This document shows positions 31,161 through 40,019 of a DNA stretch of 64,000 nt, piece after piece. The DNA lies in the NCBI RefSeq assembly GCF_040219615.1, contig NZ_JAVJSE010000044.1, positions 1 to 64,000 on the forward strand, in the 5' to 3' direction. Positions within the stretch are counted from its first letter, which is position 1. Each line of letters begins with the position of its first letter. The notes under the pieces are model-generated. The model did not search any database. It was not told where the DNA came from and saw nothing but the letters and a program-made list of their open reading frames with translations. The stretch is from Thalassobaculum_A sp040219615. Lineage in GTDB: Bacteria; Pseudomonadota; Alphaproteobacteria; Thalassobaculales; Thalassobaculaceae. A program made the translations under genes and the position numbers.

Positions 31161-32771
31161 ATGAGCGCCGGCCCGGGCCAGGTGCTGCCGGCAGAGACCT
31201 GCGTGCTGGCGCGCGCCCTCGAGCGCCACGCCCGGACCCGCCCGCACGATACCTACGCGGTGTTCGAGGACGGTTCGCGCTGGAGCTTCGCCGACACCCT
31301 GGCCCAGGTCCGCAGCGCCGCCGCCGGGCTGCAGGACCTCGGCGTCCGCCAGGGCGACCGGGTACTGATCATGCTGCCGAACGGCGCCATGGTTCTGCGG
31401 GCGATGTTCGCCGCGAACTGGCTGGGCGCGATCATGGTGCCGGTCAACACCGCCTACCGCGGCGCCCTGCTGGCGCATGTGATCGCCGAATCCCGGGCCG
31501 CGGTGGCGGTGGTCGACGCCGCCCTGCTGTCGCGCGTGCTCGGGGGCGAAACGGCGGCGCTGAGGCGGATCGTGGTCGCCGGCACCGACGCGCCGCCTGT
31601 CTCGCCGGCCGGCATCGAGCTGGTCGGCCAGGACATCCTGCTGCGCCCCGGCCGCGCGCCCAGCCCGCCGGAGCGGCCGATCGAGCCCTGGGACACCCAG
31701 TCGATCATCTTCACCTCCGGCACCACCGGGCGGTCGAAGGGCGTGCTGTCGAGCTACATGCACAGCTACACCGCCATGAACCCGGATACCTGGACCTGCA
31801 CCCGGGCCGACGACCGGCACCTGCTGCACATGCCGGTCTTCCACATCGGCGGCGCCTTCATCGCCTCGATGGCGCTGTGCGTCGGCGCCTCGGTGGCGGT
31901 GGTTGAGCGGTTCCGCACCGACGGGTTCTGGCCCGCGGTCCGGCGGATGGAGGTGACCTCGGCCTTCCTGCTGGGCGCCATGGCGACCTTCCTGCTGAAG
32001 GCGCAGGCCCGGCCGGACGACCGCGAGCATCCGCTGCGCCACGTCATGATCGTGCCGCTGGGCGCCGCCGGGCCGGCCTTCCGCGCGCGCTTCGGGGTCG
32101 ACGTTTACACCCTGTTCAACATGACCGAGATCAGCACCCCGCTGATGTCCGGGCCGAACCCGGCCAAGCCGGGCACCTGCGGCCGGCCGCGCCAGGGCGT
32201 CGAACTGCGCCTGGTCGACGCCGACGACCTGCCGGTGCCGGACGGCACGCCCGGCGAGTTGGTGATCCGCACCGACGCACCCTGGACCATGACCCACGGC
32301 TATGACGGCCGGCCGGAGGCGACCGCCGCGGCCTGGCGCAACGGCTGGTTCCACACCGGCGACCTGTTCCGGCGCGACGCCGACGGCGACTGGTTCTTCG
32401 TCGACCGCCTGAAGGACGCGATCCGCCGGCGCGGCGAGAACATCTCGTCCTGGGAGGTCGAGGTCGAGATCCTCAGCCACCCGGACGTGCGCGAGGCGGC
32501 GGTGGTGGCGGTGCCGAGCGAGCACAGCGAGGACGAGGTGCTGGCGGTGCTCAGCCCGGTCGCGGGCCGGACGGTCGACCCGGCGGCGATCATCAGGCAC
32601 CTGGAGCCCCGCCTCGCCGGTTTCATGATCCCGCGCTACGTCCGGGTGGTAGACGACCTGCCCAAGACCCCGACCGCCAAGGTCGAGAAGCACGTCCTGC
32701 GCACCCAGGGCCTGGACGGGCCGGTCTGGGACCGCGAGGCCCAACCCGCGCCCTCGCACGACCGGGGATGA
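31161..32771 (+). CDS. AMP-binding acyl-CoA ligase
   Basis: This 536-residue ANL-superfamily adenylate-forming enzyme has P-loop IIFTSGTTGRSKGVL, the A5 motif YTLFNMTEISTP, A7 GWFHTGDLFRRDADGDW, hinge FVDRLKDAIRRRGENISS and the C-terminal catalytic Lys in KTPTAKVEKHVLR. It activates a carboxylic acid with ATP and CoA; carnitine/crotonobetaine CoA ligase-like and medium-chain ligases share this look. The ATG at 31161 follows the tetR stop at once; a GTG four codons earlier is less likely. An intergenic palindromic repeat lies 19 bases downstream. Confidence 0.9.
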   Translation: MSAGPGQVLPAETCVLARALERHARTRPHDTYAVFEDGSRWSFADTLAQVRSAAAGLQDLGVRQGDRVLIMLPNGAMVLRAMFAANWLGAIMVPVNTAYRGALLAHVIAESRAAVAVVDAALLSRVLGGETAALRRIVVAGTDAPPVSPAGIELVGQDILLRPGRAPSPPERPIEPWDTQSIIFTSGTTGRSKGVLSSYMHSYTAMNPDTWTCTRADDRHLLHMPVFHIGGAFIASMALCVGASVAVVERFRTDGFWPAVRRMEVTSAFLLGAMATFLLKAQARPDDREHPLRHVMIVPLGAAGPAFRARFGVDVYTLFNMTEISTPLMSGPNPAKPGTCGRPRQGVELRLVDADDLPVPDGTPGELVIRTDAPWTMTHGYDGRPEATAAAWRNGWFHTGDLFRRDADGDWFFVDRLKDAIRRRGENISSWEVEVEILSHPDVREAAVVAVPSEHSEDEVLAVLSPVAGRTVDPAAIIRHLEPRLAGFMIPRYVRVVDDLPKTPTAKVEKHVLRTQGLDGPVWDREAQPAPSHDRG

Positions 32772-32790
32772 CGCCCCTCTCCCTCCCGCC

Positions 32791-32908
32791 GTCATTCCGG
32801 ACGGGCGCGCACCAGCGCGGCCGAGCCGGAACCCACCGGCCGCCGCCGTCGCCCGTCGCTGCCTGGGTTCCGGCTCCGTCCCGCTCCCGCGGTCCGGTCC
32901 GGAATGAC
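32791..32908. repeat. Intergenic palindromic repeat, copy A
   Basis: The ends GTCATTCCGGAC and GTCCGGAATGAC are inverted. Inside, GAGCCGGAACCCA and TGGGTTCCGGCTC form a second, nested inverted pair. Related copies occur at 35572-35680, 53230-53285 plus 53347-53406, and a diverged one at 39673-39732. Non-coding, between the ligase and DsbA-like genes. Confidence 0.85.
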
Positions 32909-32966
32909 GTCGAGGGAGGGGTGACAAGCAGCCCCCAAACCCAACCACCCCCGAGAGGAAACCGTC

Positions 32967-33566
32967 GTGAGCCGAACCGTCGTCCGCGTGTACTCGGACT
33001 ACAAGAGCCCCTACGCCTTCGTCGCCGTCCGCCCGACCCTGGCGCTCGCCGAGGCGTTCGACCTCGCGCTGGAGTGGCGGCCCTACACGCTCAGGATCGC
33101 CGAGTATCTCGGCTCCGTCGACGACCGCGGCCCGCACGCCTGGCGGCGGGTGCGCTACTCCTACATGGACGCCCGGCGCTACGCCAACAAGCAGGGCCTG
33201 ACCCTGAAGGGCCCGAAGCGGATCTACGACGGCTACCACGCCAACGCCGGCATGCTGTTCGCCCAGAAGCACGACTTCTTCGAGCGCTACCACTGGACGG
33301 TGTTCGAGCGGTTCTGGAAGCACGAGCTCGACATCGACGTGCCCGAGGAGGTGGCGGCGGTGGTCGCCGAATGCGGCGGCGACGCCGAGGCGTTCAAGGC
33401 CTACGCCGAGGGCGCCGGGCGGACCGAGATGACCGCGGTCATCGACGAGGCCGAGGCGATGGGGGTGTTCGGCGTGCCGATGTACGTCCTCGACGGCGAG
33501 CTGTTCTGGGGCGGGGACAGGCTGGACCTGCTGAAGGAACGGCTGGCCGAACGGCAAGGCGGCTGA
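32967..33566 (+). CDS. DsbA-family protein (2-hydroxychromene-2-carboxylate isomerase-like)
   Basis: This 199-residue thioredoxin-fold protein of the DsbA/HCCA isomerase/FrnE group begins RVYSDYKSPYAFVA, with Ser-Pro in place of the redox CxxC, so it is not a disulfide oxidase. It is more like kappa-class GST/HCCA isomerase, which uses glutathione. The cis-Pro loop is GVFGVPMYVLDGELFWGGD. No signal peptide. GTG start at 32967 with GAGAGGA upstream. It may act on an aromatic or unsaturated acid intermediate in the surrounding acyl-CoA gene group. Confidence 0.85.
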   Translation: MSRTVVRVYSDYKSPYAFVAVRPTLALAEAFDLALEWRPYTLRIAEYLGSVDDRGPHAWRRVRYSYMDARRYANKQGLTLKGPKRIYDGYHANAGMLFAQKHDFFERYHWTVFERFWKHELDIDVPEEVAAVVAECGGDAEAFKAYAEGAGRTEMTAVIDEAEAMGVFGVPMYVLDGELFWGGDRLDLLKERLAERQGG

Positions 33567-33572
33567 CCCCGG

Positions 33573-33691
33573 CCCTTCGTGGCCCGCCGCTGCGCGGCGC
33601 GCACCTCAGGGCGACAGGGAAAGTTATTCCACGCCAAGCCCTTAACCTGTCGCCCTGAGGTGCCCGGAGCGCAGCTCGGGGCCGCGAAGGG
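33573..33691. repeat. Large imperfect palindromic element (type 2)
   Basis: Arms of about 46 bases (33573-33619 and 33646-33691) are near-complementary: outer CCCTTCG, inner CACCTCAGGGCGACAGG. They enclose a short AT-richer centre GTTATTCCACGCCAAGCCC. It fills the gap between two convergent genes and could fold into a long hairpin, so it may serve as a bidirectional terminator. Unrelated to the GTCATTCCGGAC family; no second copy is in this window. Confidence 0.8.
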
Positions 33692-33696
33692 CAGGC

Positions 33697-34746
33697 TCAC
33701 GCCGCCTTCGCGATCTCCCAGCCGATCTGCGCCAGCCGCGGCGCCTTGGCCCCGACCTCCAGCGCGTCGAGCGAGCTGGCGTTGCCGGCCAGGCCGCGGG
33801 CGTAGACGCCCTGGCAGATGGCGGCCAGCCGGAAGAACGAGAACGCCTGGAAGAACGCCATGTCGGGGATGCCGTCGCGGCCGGTGCGCCGGCAGTAGGC
33901 GGCGATGTGGTCGGCCTCGGCCGGGATGCCCAGCGCCGCGAGGTCGAGGCCGGTCATGCCCTTCAGCGCCTTCTCGTCGTAGGGCATGCGGTACGGCATG
34001 CAGTTGTAGGCGAGGTCGGAGAGCGGGTGGCCGAGCGTGCCGAGTTCCCAGTCCAGGATGGCGATCACCCGGGGCTCGGTCGGGTGCAGCATCAGGTTCG
34101 GCAGCCGGAAGTCGCCGTGCACGATCGACACCTCGTCGGCCGGCGGGTCGCGCTGCTTCAGCCAGGCGGTCAGGGCGTCCATGTCCGGCATCGGGTCGGT
34201 CTTGGAGGCCTCGAACTGCCGGGACCAGCGGTCGATCTGGCGGCCGACGTAGTTCGCCGGCTTGCCGTAGTCGGAGAGCCCGACGGCCGCCGGGTCGACG
34301 TTGTGCAGCTTCGCCAGCGCATCGTTCATGGAGTCCCAGATCGCCGCCCGCTCGTCGGGCGAGTAGCCCTCGTCCAGGGACGGCTCGCCCGGGATCCGGC
34401 CCTCCAGGTAGTCCATGACGTAGAACGCGGTGCCGATGACTTGCGCGTCCTCGCACAGCAGCCGCATGACCGGCACCGGGACGTCGGTGTCGGCGAGCGC
34501 CGCCATCACCCGGTACTCGCGCTCGACCATGTGGGCCGACGGCAGCAGCTTGCCCGGCGGCTTCTTGCGCAGCACATAGGCGCGGTCGCCGGCGTCGACC
34601 CGGAAGGTCGGGTTCGACTGGCCGCCCTGGAACTGCGCGACCCGCAGGCCATGCCCGGCGCCGGGTAGGCCCTGGTCGGCCAGCCAGCGGTCCAAGGCCG
34701 CCTCGTCGAAACGGTGGGCCTCGGTGACGGCCCCGAGCGTCGCCAT
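33697..34746 (-). CDS. Phosphotransferase-family (APH/ACAD10-like kinase) protein
   Basis: This 349-residue aminoglycoside-phosphotransferase-fold kinase has FQGGQSNPTFRVDAG (nucleotide loop), YVLRKKPPGKLLPSAH with the ATP-contact Lys, SIVHGDFRLPNLMLHP catalytic loop (HGD-x4-N) and AILDWELGTLGHPLSDLA (DxE metal motif). Members of the ACAD10/11 type phosphorylate 4-hydroxyacyl-CoA in hydroxy-fatty acid catabolism. The neighbouring SDRs and acyl-CoA ligases agree with that role, not with antibiotic resistance. Confidence 0.9.
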   Translation of the reverse strand: MATLGAVTEAHRFDEAALDRWLADQGLPGAGHGLRVAQFQGGQSNPTFRVDAGDRAYVLRKKPPGKLLPSAHMVEREYRVMAALADTDVPVPVMRLLCEDAQVIGTAFYVMDYLEGRIPGEPSLDEGYSPDERAAIWDSMNDALAKLHNVDPAAVGLSDYGKPANYVGRQIDRWSRQFEASKTDPMPDMDALTAWLKQRDPPADEVSIVHGDFRLPNLMLHPTEPRVIAILDWELGTLGHPLSDLAYNCMPYRMPYDEKALKGMTGLDLAALGIPAEADHIAAYCRRTGRDGIPDMAFFQAFSFFRLAAICQGVYARGLAGNASSLDALEVGAKAPRLAQIGWEIAKAA

Positions 34747-34759
34747 GCTTCCCGCCCCT

Positions 34760-35527
34760 TCAGCTCGGATCGCCGATCGTGCGCCCGCCGTCGGCGACGA
34801 TGGTCTGGCCGGTGACGAAGGACGCGCTGTCGGACGCCAGGAAGGTGGCCAGCGCCGCGATCTCCACCGGCTCGCCGATGCGACCGAGCGGGGTCATCCG
34901 CTCCATGATCGACAGCCGCTTCGGGTCCTCCCACAGCGCGCGGGCGAAGTCGGTGCGGATCAGCCCCGGCGCGATGGCGTTGACCCGGATGTTGGCGCCG
35001 CCCCACTCGACCGCCAGGTTGCGCACCAGCTGCTGCTCGGCCGCCTTGGACACGCCGTAGATGCCGAGCTTGCGGTTGCCGTACATCGAGGCGATCGACG
35101 AGATCAGGATGACCGCCCCGCCCTCGCCGCGCTCGGCCATGCCCGGCGCCACCATGTTGCACAGCCAGAACGCGCTCTTCACGTTGGTGGTCATGATCTT
35201 GTCGTAGGCCTCGTCGGAGACCTCGTGCATCGGCCCGAACACCGGGTTGGTGGCGGCGTTGCACACCAGGATGTCGATCCGGCCGTAGGTCCGGATGGCG
35301 GCGGCGGCCAGAGCCTCCAGGTCCTCCTTGCGGCCGATGTTGCAGGCGAAGGCGGCGGCCTCGCCGCCGGCGGCGCGGATGCCGGCGACAACCTCGTCGC
35401 AGGCCTCCTGCTTTCGGCTGGACACCACGACCTTGGCGCCCTGCTTCGCCATGGTCTCGGCGATCGCCTTGCCGATGCCGCGCGACGAGCCGGTAACGAG
35501 CGCGACCTTGCCGGTGAGTTCGAACAT
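34760..35527 (-). CDS. SDR-family oxidoreductase
   Basis: This 255-residue classical SDR has VTGSSRGIGKAIAETMAKQG, VVSSRKQEACDEV (Ser/Arg after beta-2 suggest NADP), VCNAATNPVFGP, the catalytic ISSIASMYGNRKLGIYGVSK and PGLIRTDFARALW. It resembles the peroxisomal DHRS4/HSD-like group. It ends 14 bases upstream of the phosphotransferase gene, so both are on one transcript. Probable substrates are hydroxyacyl or steroid-like alcohols. Palindromic repeat copy B lies upstream at 35572-35680. Confidence 0.9.
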   Translation of the reverse strand: MFELTGKVALVTGSSRGIGKAIAETMAKQGAKVVVSSRKQEACDEVVAGIRAAGGEAAAFACNIGRKEDLEALAAAAIRTYGRIDILVCNAATNPVFGPMHEVSDEAYDKIMTTNVKSAFWLCNMVAPGMAERGEGGAVILISSIASMYGNRKLGIYGVSKAAEQQLVRNLAVEWGGANIRVNAIAPGLIRTDFARALWEDPKRLSIMERMTPLGRIGEPVEIAALATFLASDSASFVTGQTIVADGGRTIGDPS

Positions 35528-35571
35528 GCGGGGGTTTCCTCTTGGTTTCCTTCGGGCGCTATCTTCCCGTC

Positions 35572-35680
35572 GTCATTCCGGACGGCCGCGCCACCGCGCG
35601 GGCGATCCGGAACCCACGGAGCGACGGGCGTTGGCGACGACCGGCGATTGAGCGGCGGGTGGGGTCCGGTCCGGAATGAC
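35572..35680. repeat. Intergenic palindromic repeat, copy B
   Basis: It begins GTCATTCCGGACGG and ends GTCCGGAATGAC. It shares the internal block GGAACCCACGGAGCGACGGGC with the copy at 53347-53406. It separates two SDR genes transcribed in the same direction. Confidence 0.85.
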
Positions 35681-35710
35681 GACATCAAAGCAGGGCATTG
35701 GTCCGCCCCC

Positions 35711-36499
35711 TCACATCGCGGTCACGCCGCCGTCGACCACCAGCTCGGTGCCGGTGACGAAGGCCGAGTCGTCGCTGGCCAGGTACAGCACGGCGCCGGC
35801 GATGTCGGCCGGCTCGCCCATGCGGCCGAACGGGCTGGCGCTGGCCAGGGCGGCGCGCATGCGCTCGGGGTCGCTGCGCGACTGGATCATGCGCTCGACC
35901 ATCGGGGTGTCGGTGTAGGACGGGTGCACCGAGTTGCAGCGGATGCCGTAGCCCTTGCGCGCGCAGTGCAGGGCGACCGACTTGGTCAGCATCCGCACGG
36001 CGCCCTTGGACGCGCAGTAGGCGCTGAGCTGCGGCGCCCCGACGATGCCGGCGATGCTCGACATGTTGACGATCGAGCCGCCGCCGGTCTGCTTCATGGC
36101 CCGCACGCCGTGCTTGCAACCCAGCATCACGCCCTCGGCGTTGACCCCCATGATGCGGCGCCAGCCGTCCAGGGTGACGTCCTCGATGGTGCCGTCGCCG
36201 CCGCCGCCGACCCCGGCGTTGTTGACCAGCACGTCGAGCCGGCCGTGGCGCTCCAGCACGCCGTCGACCGCCGCCGCCCACTGGTCCTCCTCGGTGACGT
36301 CGAGCGCCAGCACCTCGGCGTTGCCGCCGGCCTCGGCGATCTCGGCGACCACCGCCAGCGCCAGGGTCTCCTGGATGTCGGCGACCATCACCGTCGCCCC
36401 CTGCTCGGCGAACATGCGCGCGATCGCCCGGCCGATGCCCGACGCACCGCCGGTCACCAGCGCGATCTTCCCGGCGATCCGGTCCTGTCCGGCAGCCAT
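35711..36499 (-). CDS. SDR-family oxidoreductase
   Basis: This 262-residue classical SDR has VTGGASGIGRAIARMFAEQG, VMVADIQETLALAV (Asp after beta-2, NAD-preferring), VNNAGVGGGGDG, the catalytic MSSIAGIVGAPQLSAYCASK and HPSYTDTPMVERMI. Its pattern resembles cyclohexanol/3-hydroxyacyl dehydrogenases. The ATG at 36499 is chosen for the GGAAGGGGGG site 6 bases upstream; the longer frame adds 14 residues. The 97 bases to its MFS neighbour allow either a shared transcript or its own promoter. Confidence 0.9.
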   Translation of the reverse strand: MAAGQDRIAGKIALVTGGASGIGRAIARMFAEQGATVMVADIQETLALAVVAEIAEAGGNAEVLALDVTEEDQWAAAVDGVLERHGRLDVLVNNAGVGGGGDGTIEDVTLDGWRRIMGVNAEGVMLGCKHGVRAMKQTGGGSIVNMSSIAGIVGAPQLSAYCASKGAVRMLTKSVALHCARKGYGIRCNSVHPSYTDTPMVERMIQSRSDPERMRAALASASPFGRMGEPADIAGAVLYLASDDSAFVTGTELVVDGGVTAM

Positions 36500-36595
36500 C
36501 TGCGCCCCCCTTCCCGGAATTCTTGTGAACTCTCGTTTCACGGGCAGATTAGGCAGGCCGCCGGGACCTGTCGATCCTTCGCGGCCGGCGGCGCG

Positions 36596-37843
36596 CTATT
36601 GGGCCGGCTCGCCGAGCGGCTGCGGGTCGGACCGCACCGCCGGCGGCCGCTCCCGGCCGAGCCGCGGATGGATGCGCCGGGCCAGCAGCGCCAGCGCCAG
36701 GGTGACCGCGCCGCCGACCACGAACACCGCCGGCAGCTCGAACACCCGCAGCAGGATCGAGAACACGCCCGGCGGCACGATGTCGGCGACGTCGCGGTAG
36801 GTCGAGTACACCGTGGTCATCTCGGCCCGCTCGTGGCGCCGCACCGCGAACAGGAACAGCATGTTGCCGCCGGCGTCGATCGCGCTCATGCCGAGTGCGG
36901 CGCACACGATCAGGCTGATGCCGAGCCAGGGCTCGCTGATGGTGACCGCGACCAGGATGGTCGACACCGCCGCCAGCAGGAAGCCGAGGACGAACACCCG
37001 CCGGATACCCTCGCGCCGGACCAGCCGGCCGCTCAGCGGCGTCAGGAAAAGGAAGCCGGTGCCGACCGAGACCACGGCGCCGCCGACCTCCGGGCCGAGG
37101 CCGGTCTTCACCGCGTAGACCGGCACGTAGATGAAGAACACCACCCACCAGACGTTGCGGCCGGTGGTCATCACCCAGGCCAGCCGCAAGCGCGGCTGCG
37201 CGAAGTAGCGCCGGACATAGGCCAGCGGCGTCGGCACCGGTACCGCCTTCTGCACGACCGCCGGGTTCTCGGTGATGCGCAGGAACCAGAAATACCCCAG
37301 CGCCGCCAGCGACACCCCGGCCGAGACCAGGAACGGCAGCTCGCGGCCGAAGTTCACCGACAGCCAGACGCCGAGGAACGGGCCGGTCATCCAGGCCGCC
37401 GCCGAGTAGAACAGCCGCATCGGCTCGGAACGCGACAGGTCCTTCTTGGCGATGAAGTCCAGGATGTAGAGGCTGAGGCAGACGGTGACCGCGACCGTGC
37501 CGATCGCCCGCACCACCATGCCGGCCATGAACGGCTCGAAGCCAGGCAGCACGAACAGCGCCGGCGCCGCCGCCAGGCCGAGGAAGCCGAGCGAGTAGAC
37601 CCAGCGCCGGGCGGTCTTGCGGACCAGCCAGGGGATCCCGAGGCTGGCGGCCAGGGCGCACAGGCTGGACGAGAAGAACGCCGCGCTGACCCCGCCGGCG
37701 TCGCCCAGGAAGCGCAGGGCCTCGAGCGGGATCACGGTGGCCAGGATGGCGCGGGCGAAGGACTCCAGCGCGAACAGCACCGCGAAGGCCTCGGCCCCGG
37801 GCGCGCCCAGCCGCTTGAGGAAAACGGGACGTCCCAACTGCAT
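36596..37843 (-). CDS. MFS transporter
   Basis: This 415-residue major facilitator protein has about 12 membrane helices in two halves with a central loop near residues 190-215. The typical cytoplasmic loop between TM2 and TM3 is RKTARRWVYSLGFLGLA; the second-half equivalent is SGRLVRREGIRRVF. Direction of transport and substrate cannot be read from sequence. It is divergent from the acyl-CoA ligase at 38018, and a role in uptake or efflux of an organic acid would suit the neighbours. Confidence 0.88.
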   Translation of the reverse strand: MQLGRPVFLKRLGAPGAEAFAVLFALESFARAILATVIPLEALRFLGDAGGVSAAFFSSSLCALAASLGIPWLVRKTARRWVYSLGFLGLAAAPALFVLPGFEPFMAGMVVRAIGTVAVTVCLSLYILDFIAKKDLSRSEPMRLFYSAAAWMTGPFLGVWLSVNFGRELPFLVSAGVSLAALGYFWFLRITENPAVVQKAVPVPTPLAYVRRYFAQPRLRLAWVMTTGRNVWWVVFFIYVPVYAVKTGLGPEVGGAVVSVGTGFLFLTPLSGRLVRREGIRRVFVLGFLLAAVSTILVAVTISEPWLGISLIVCAALGMSAIDAGGNMLFLFAVRRHERAEMTTVYSTYRDVADIVPPGVFSILLRVFELPAVFVVGGAVTLALALLARRIHPRLGRERPPAVRSDPQPLGEPAQ

Positions 37844-38017
37844 CGGGAAACCGGCGACCGGAATGTTGCGCTCTGGCAGGCATTACGCGCTTGCCCGCAA
37901 TCGCCGCCAAGCGAAAATGCGTAACCCGCCGCAGCCCCTCGTCGCGCCGCCATCGCGTTGGTATCGTTGCGTCAACGGCGTGCCCGAAACGCCGACCGAC
38001 AGCAGGGAGGAATAGGG

Positions 38018-39664
38018 ATGCTGCGCGGCCTGATGATGGATCGCCCGCTGCTGGTCTCCAGCATCATCGACTATGCGGCGGAGATCCGGTCGGACACCGA
38101 AGTGGTCTCGGCCCGGGTCGAGGGCGACGTCCACCGATACACCTATGCCGACTCGCGGCGCCGGATCGCCCGACTGGCGAACTGGCTGCGCGCCTACGGG
38201 ATCAGGCCCGGCGACCGGGTCGCGACCCTGGCCTGGAACGGCTACCGACATTTCGAGCTGTATTTCGCGGTCGCCGGCATCGGCGCGGTCTGCCACACCA
38301 TCAATCCGCGGCTGTTCCCGGAGCAACTGGTCTACATCGTCAACCACGCCGACGACCGGCTGCTGTTCCTCGACACCACCTTCGCGCCGCTGATCGAGAA
38401 GCTGGCCGACCGGATGCCAAAGGGCATGCGCCCGGTGCTGCTGTGCGATCGGGCGCACATGCCCGAGACCGGCCTGCCCGACCCGCTGTGCTACGAGGAG
38501 CTGCTGGCCGACCAGTCCGACACGATCGTCTGGCCGGAGTTCGACGAGAACGCCGCCTGCGGGCTGTGCTACACCTCCGGCACCACCGGCAACCCCAAGG
38601 GCGTGCTGTACTCGCACCGCTCCACCCTGCTGCACTCGATGGGCATGCTGGTAGCCGGCGACGGCATCGGCCTGCGCCCCGGGCAGTCGATCCTGCCGGT
38701 GGTGCCGCTGTTCCACGTCAACGCCTGGGGCCTGCCCTACGTGATGCCGCTGGTCGGCACCAGGCCGGTGTTCCCGGGCCCCAAGCTTGACGGCCCCAGC
38801 CTGTTCGCGCTGATGGACCAGGAGAAGGTCACCGCCGCCTGGGGCGTGCCGACGGTCTGGCTCGGCCTGGCCGCCGAGATGCGCAAGCAGGGCCGCGCGC
38901 CGGCCGGGCTGGAAATCGTGCTGACCGGCGGCTCGGCAGCGCCCGGGCCGCTGATCCGCGAACTCGAGACCGACTTCGGCCTCGACATCACCCACGGCTG
39001 GGGCATGACCGAGATGAGCCCGGTCGGCTCGCTCACCCTGCTGGACGAGGGCATGAAACGGGCGCCTGCCGAGAAGCGGCTGGGCTGGAAGAACTCCCAG
39101 GGCCGCCGGCTGTTCGGCTGCGACCTGAAGATCGTCGACGACGACGGCAACCGGCTGCCCCATGACGGCGTGGCGTTCGGCGAACTGCTGGTGCGCGGGG
39201 CGGCGGTGATGTCGGCCTATTTCAACGACGAGGCGGCCAGCGCCGCAGCGCATGACGCCGAGGGCTGGATGCGCACCGGCGACGTGGCGCGGATCGACCC
39301 GGACGGCTTCCTGTACATCGTCGACCGCACCAAGGACGTCATCAAGTCGGGCGGCGAATGGATCAGCTCGATCGACCTGGAGAACGCCGCCATGGGCCAC
39401 CCGGCGATCCAGGAATGCGCGGTGATCGCGGCGGCGCACCCGAAATGGGCCGAGCGGCCGCTGCTGGTGGCGGTGCTGAAGGAGGGCAAGACCGCCACGG
39501 CTGACGAGATCCGCGGCTTCCTGGCCGACAAGGTCGCGAAGTGGTGGCTGCCCGACGACGTGCTGTTCGTCGAAGAGCTGCCGCACACCGCCACCGGCAA
39601 GCTGTCGAAGCTGCAACTGCGCGAGCGCTTCAAGGACCACGTGCTGCCCACGGTGGAGGGGTAG
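38018..39664 (+). CDS. Long-chain fatty acid--CoA ligase-like enzyme
   Basis: This 548-residue ANL enzyme has CGLCYTSGTTGNPKGVLYSH (P-loop), DITHGWGMTEMSPVGS (A5), MRTGDVARIDPDGFLYIVDR, TKDVIKSGGEWISSIDLEN hinge and the C-terminal Lys in TATGKLSKLQLRERF. Length and motifs match the FadD/AlkK medium-to-long-chain group. A strong AGGGAGG precedes the ATG. It makes acyl-CoA for beta-oxidation. It is monocistronic: a diverged repeat and a 355-base gap follow. Confidence 0.92.
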   Translation: MLRGLMMDRPLLVSSIIDYAAEIRSDTEVVSARVEGDVHRYTYADSRRRIARLANWLRAYGIRPGDRVATLAWNGYRHFELYFAVAGIGAVCHTINPRLFPEQLVYIVNHADDRLLFLDTTFAPLIEKLADRMPKGMRPVLLCDRAHMPETGLPDPLCYEELLADQSDTIVWPEFDENAACGLCYTSGTTGNPKGVLYSHRSTLLHSMGMLVAGDGIGLRPGQSILPVVPLFHVNAWGLPYVMPLVGTRPVFPGPKLDGPSLFALMDQEKVTAAWGVPTVWLGLAAEMRKQGRAPAGLEIVLTGGSAAPGPLIRELETDFGLDITHGWGMTEMSPVGSLTLLDEGMKRAPAEKRLGWKNSQGRRLFGCDLKIVDDDGNRLPHDGVAFGELLVRGAAVMSAYFNDEAASAAAHDAEGWMRTGDVARIDPDGFLYIVDRTKDVIKSGGEWISSIDLENAAMGHPAIQECAVIAAAHPKWAERPLLVAVLKEGKTATADEIRGFLADKVAKWWLPDDVLFVEELPHTATGKLSKLQLRERFKDHVLPTVEG

Positions 39665-40019
39665 CCGTTCAGCGCCCGTCGCTACGTGGGACCCGGATGC
39701 GTGCCGCCTGCGGCGATCCGCTCCGGGATGACGTCAGGAGAGTATGACGGGCAGGCGGCGCAGCAGCGATGACGCCAGCCGGGTGCGGCGCTGCCCCCCC
39801 CACGATGCGCCACGCATCGGCCCGGCGCGCGACAAGCAGAAGTGACCGGGCCGGAAGATAACCGGCCAGAGCCGCATTCGCCCGGTCGCATCGCCTGCGG
39901 ACAGCACCGGGCGGCGGCGGGTCCATGTCAATTCGCGCCACACTTGTCACTCCCCCGGTGTCGAGGTTCGGCCCTATCTCCTGGTCGTCATCAGCAACCA
40001 TGAGCAGGGAGCCGAGCAT
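39665..40019. other. Gene-free region after the acyl-CoA ligase
   Basis: These 355 bases lack a credible gene. They contain a diverged copy of the palindromic repeat at the left, a small hairpin CGATGCG/CGCATCG near 39800-39820, and the leader of the GFA gene with GCAGGGAG at its right edge. Open frames here are short and have no codon structure like neighbours. Confidence 0.65.
39673..39732. repeat. Diverged half-copy of the GTCATTCCGGAC repeat, copy D
   Basis: CCCGTCGCTACGTGGGACCC followed by CGGATGCG and ending CTCCGGGATGAC matches one half of copies A-C with several substitutions. It lies nine bases after the ligase stop, as copy A does after the other ligase. Confidence 0.6.

Noticed and set aside
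31041..33557. 838-codon minus-strand frame over the acyl-CoA ligase and DsbA-like genes
   Set aside because: It crosses the palindromic repeat and three real genes; composition is typical of antisense frames in high-GC DNA.
33697..34746. Aminoglycoside resistance kinase
   Set aside because: The fold is shared, but sequence features and acyl-CoA neighbours match ACAD10/11-type hydroxyacyl kinases.
34724..37924. Very long plus-strand open frame (over 1,000 codons) opposite the SDR and MFS genes
   Set aside because: GC-rich antisense shadow: the minus-strand genes have clear family motifs and the plus-strand translation is low-complexity Arg/Gly/Asp-rich with no domain.
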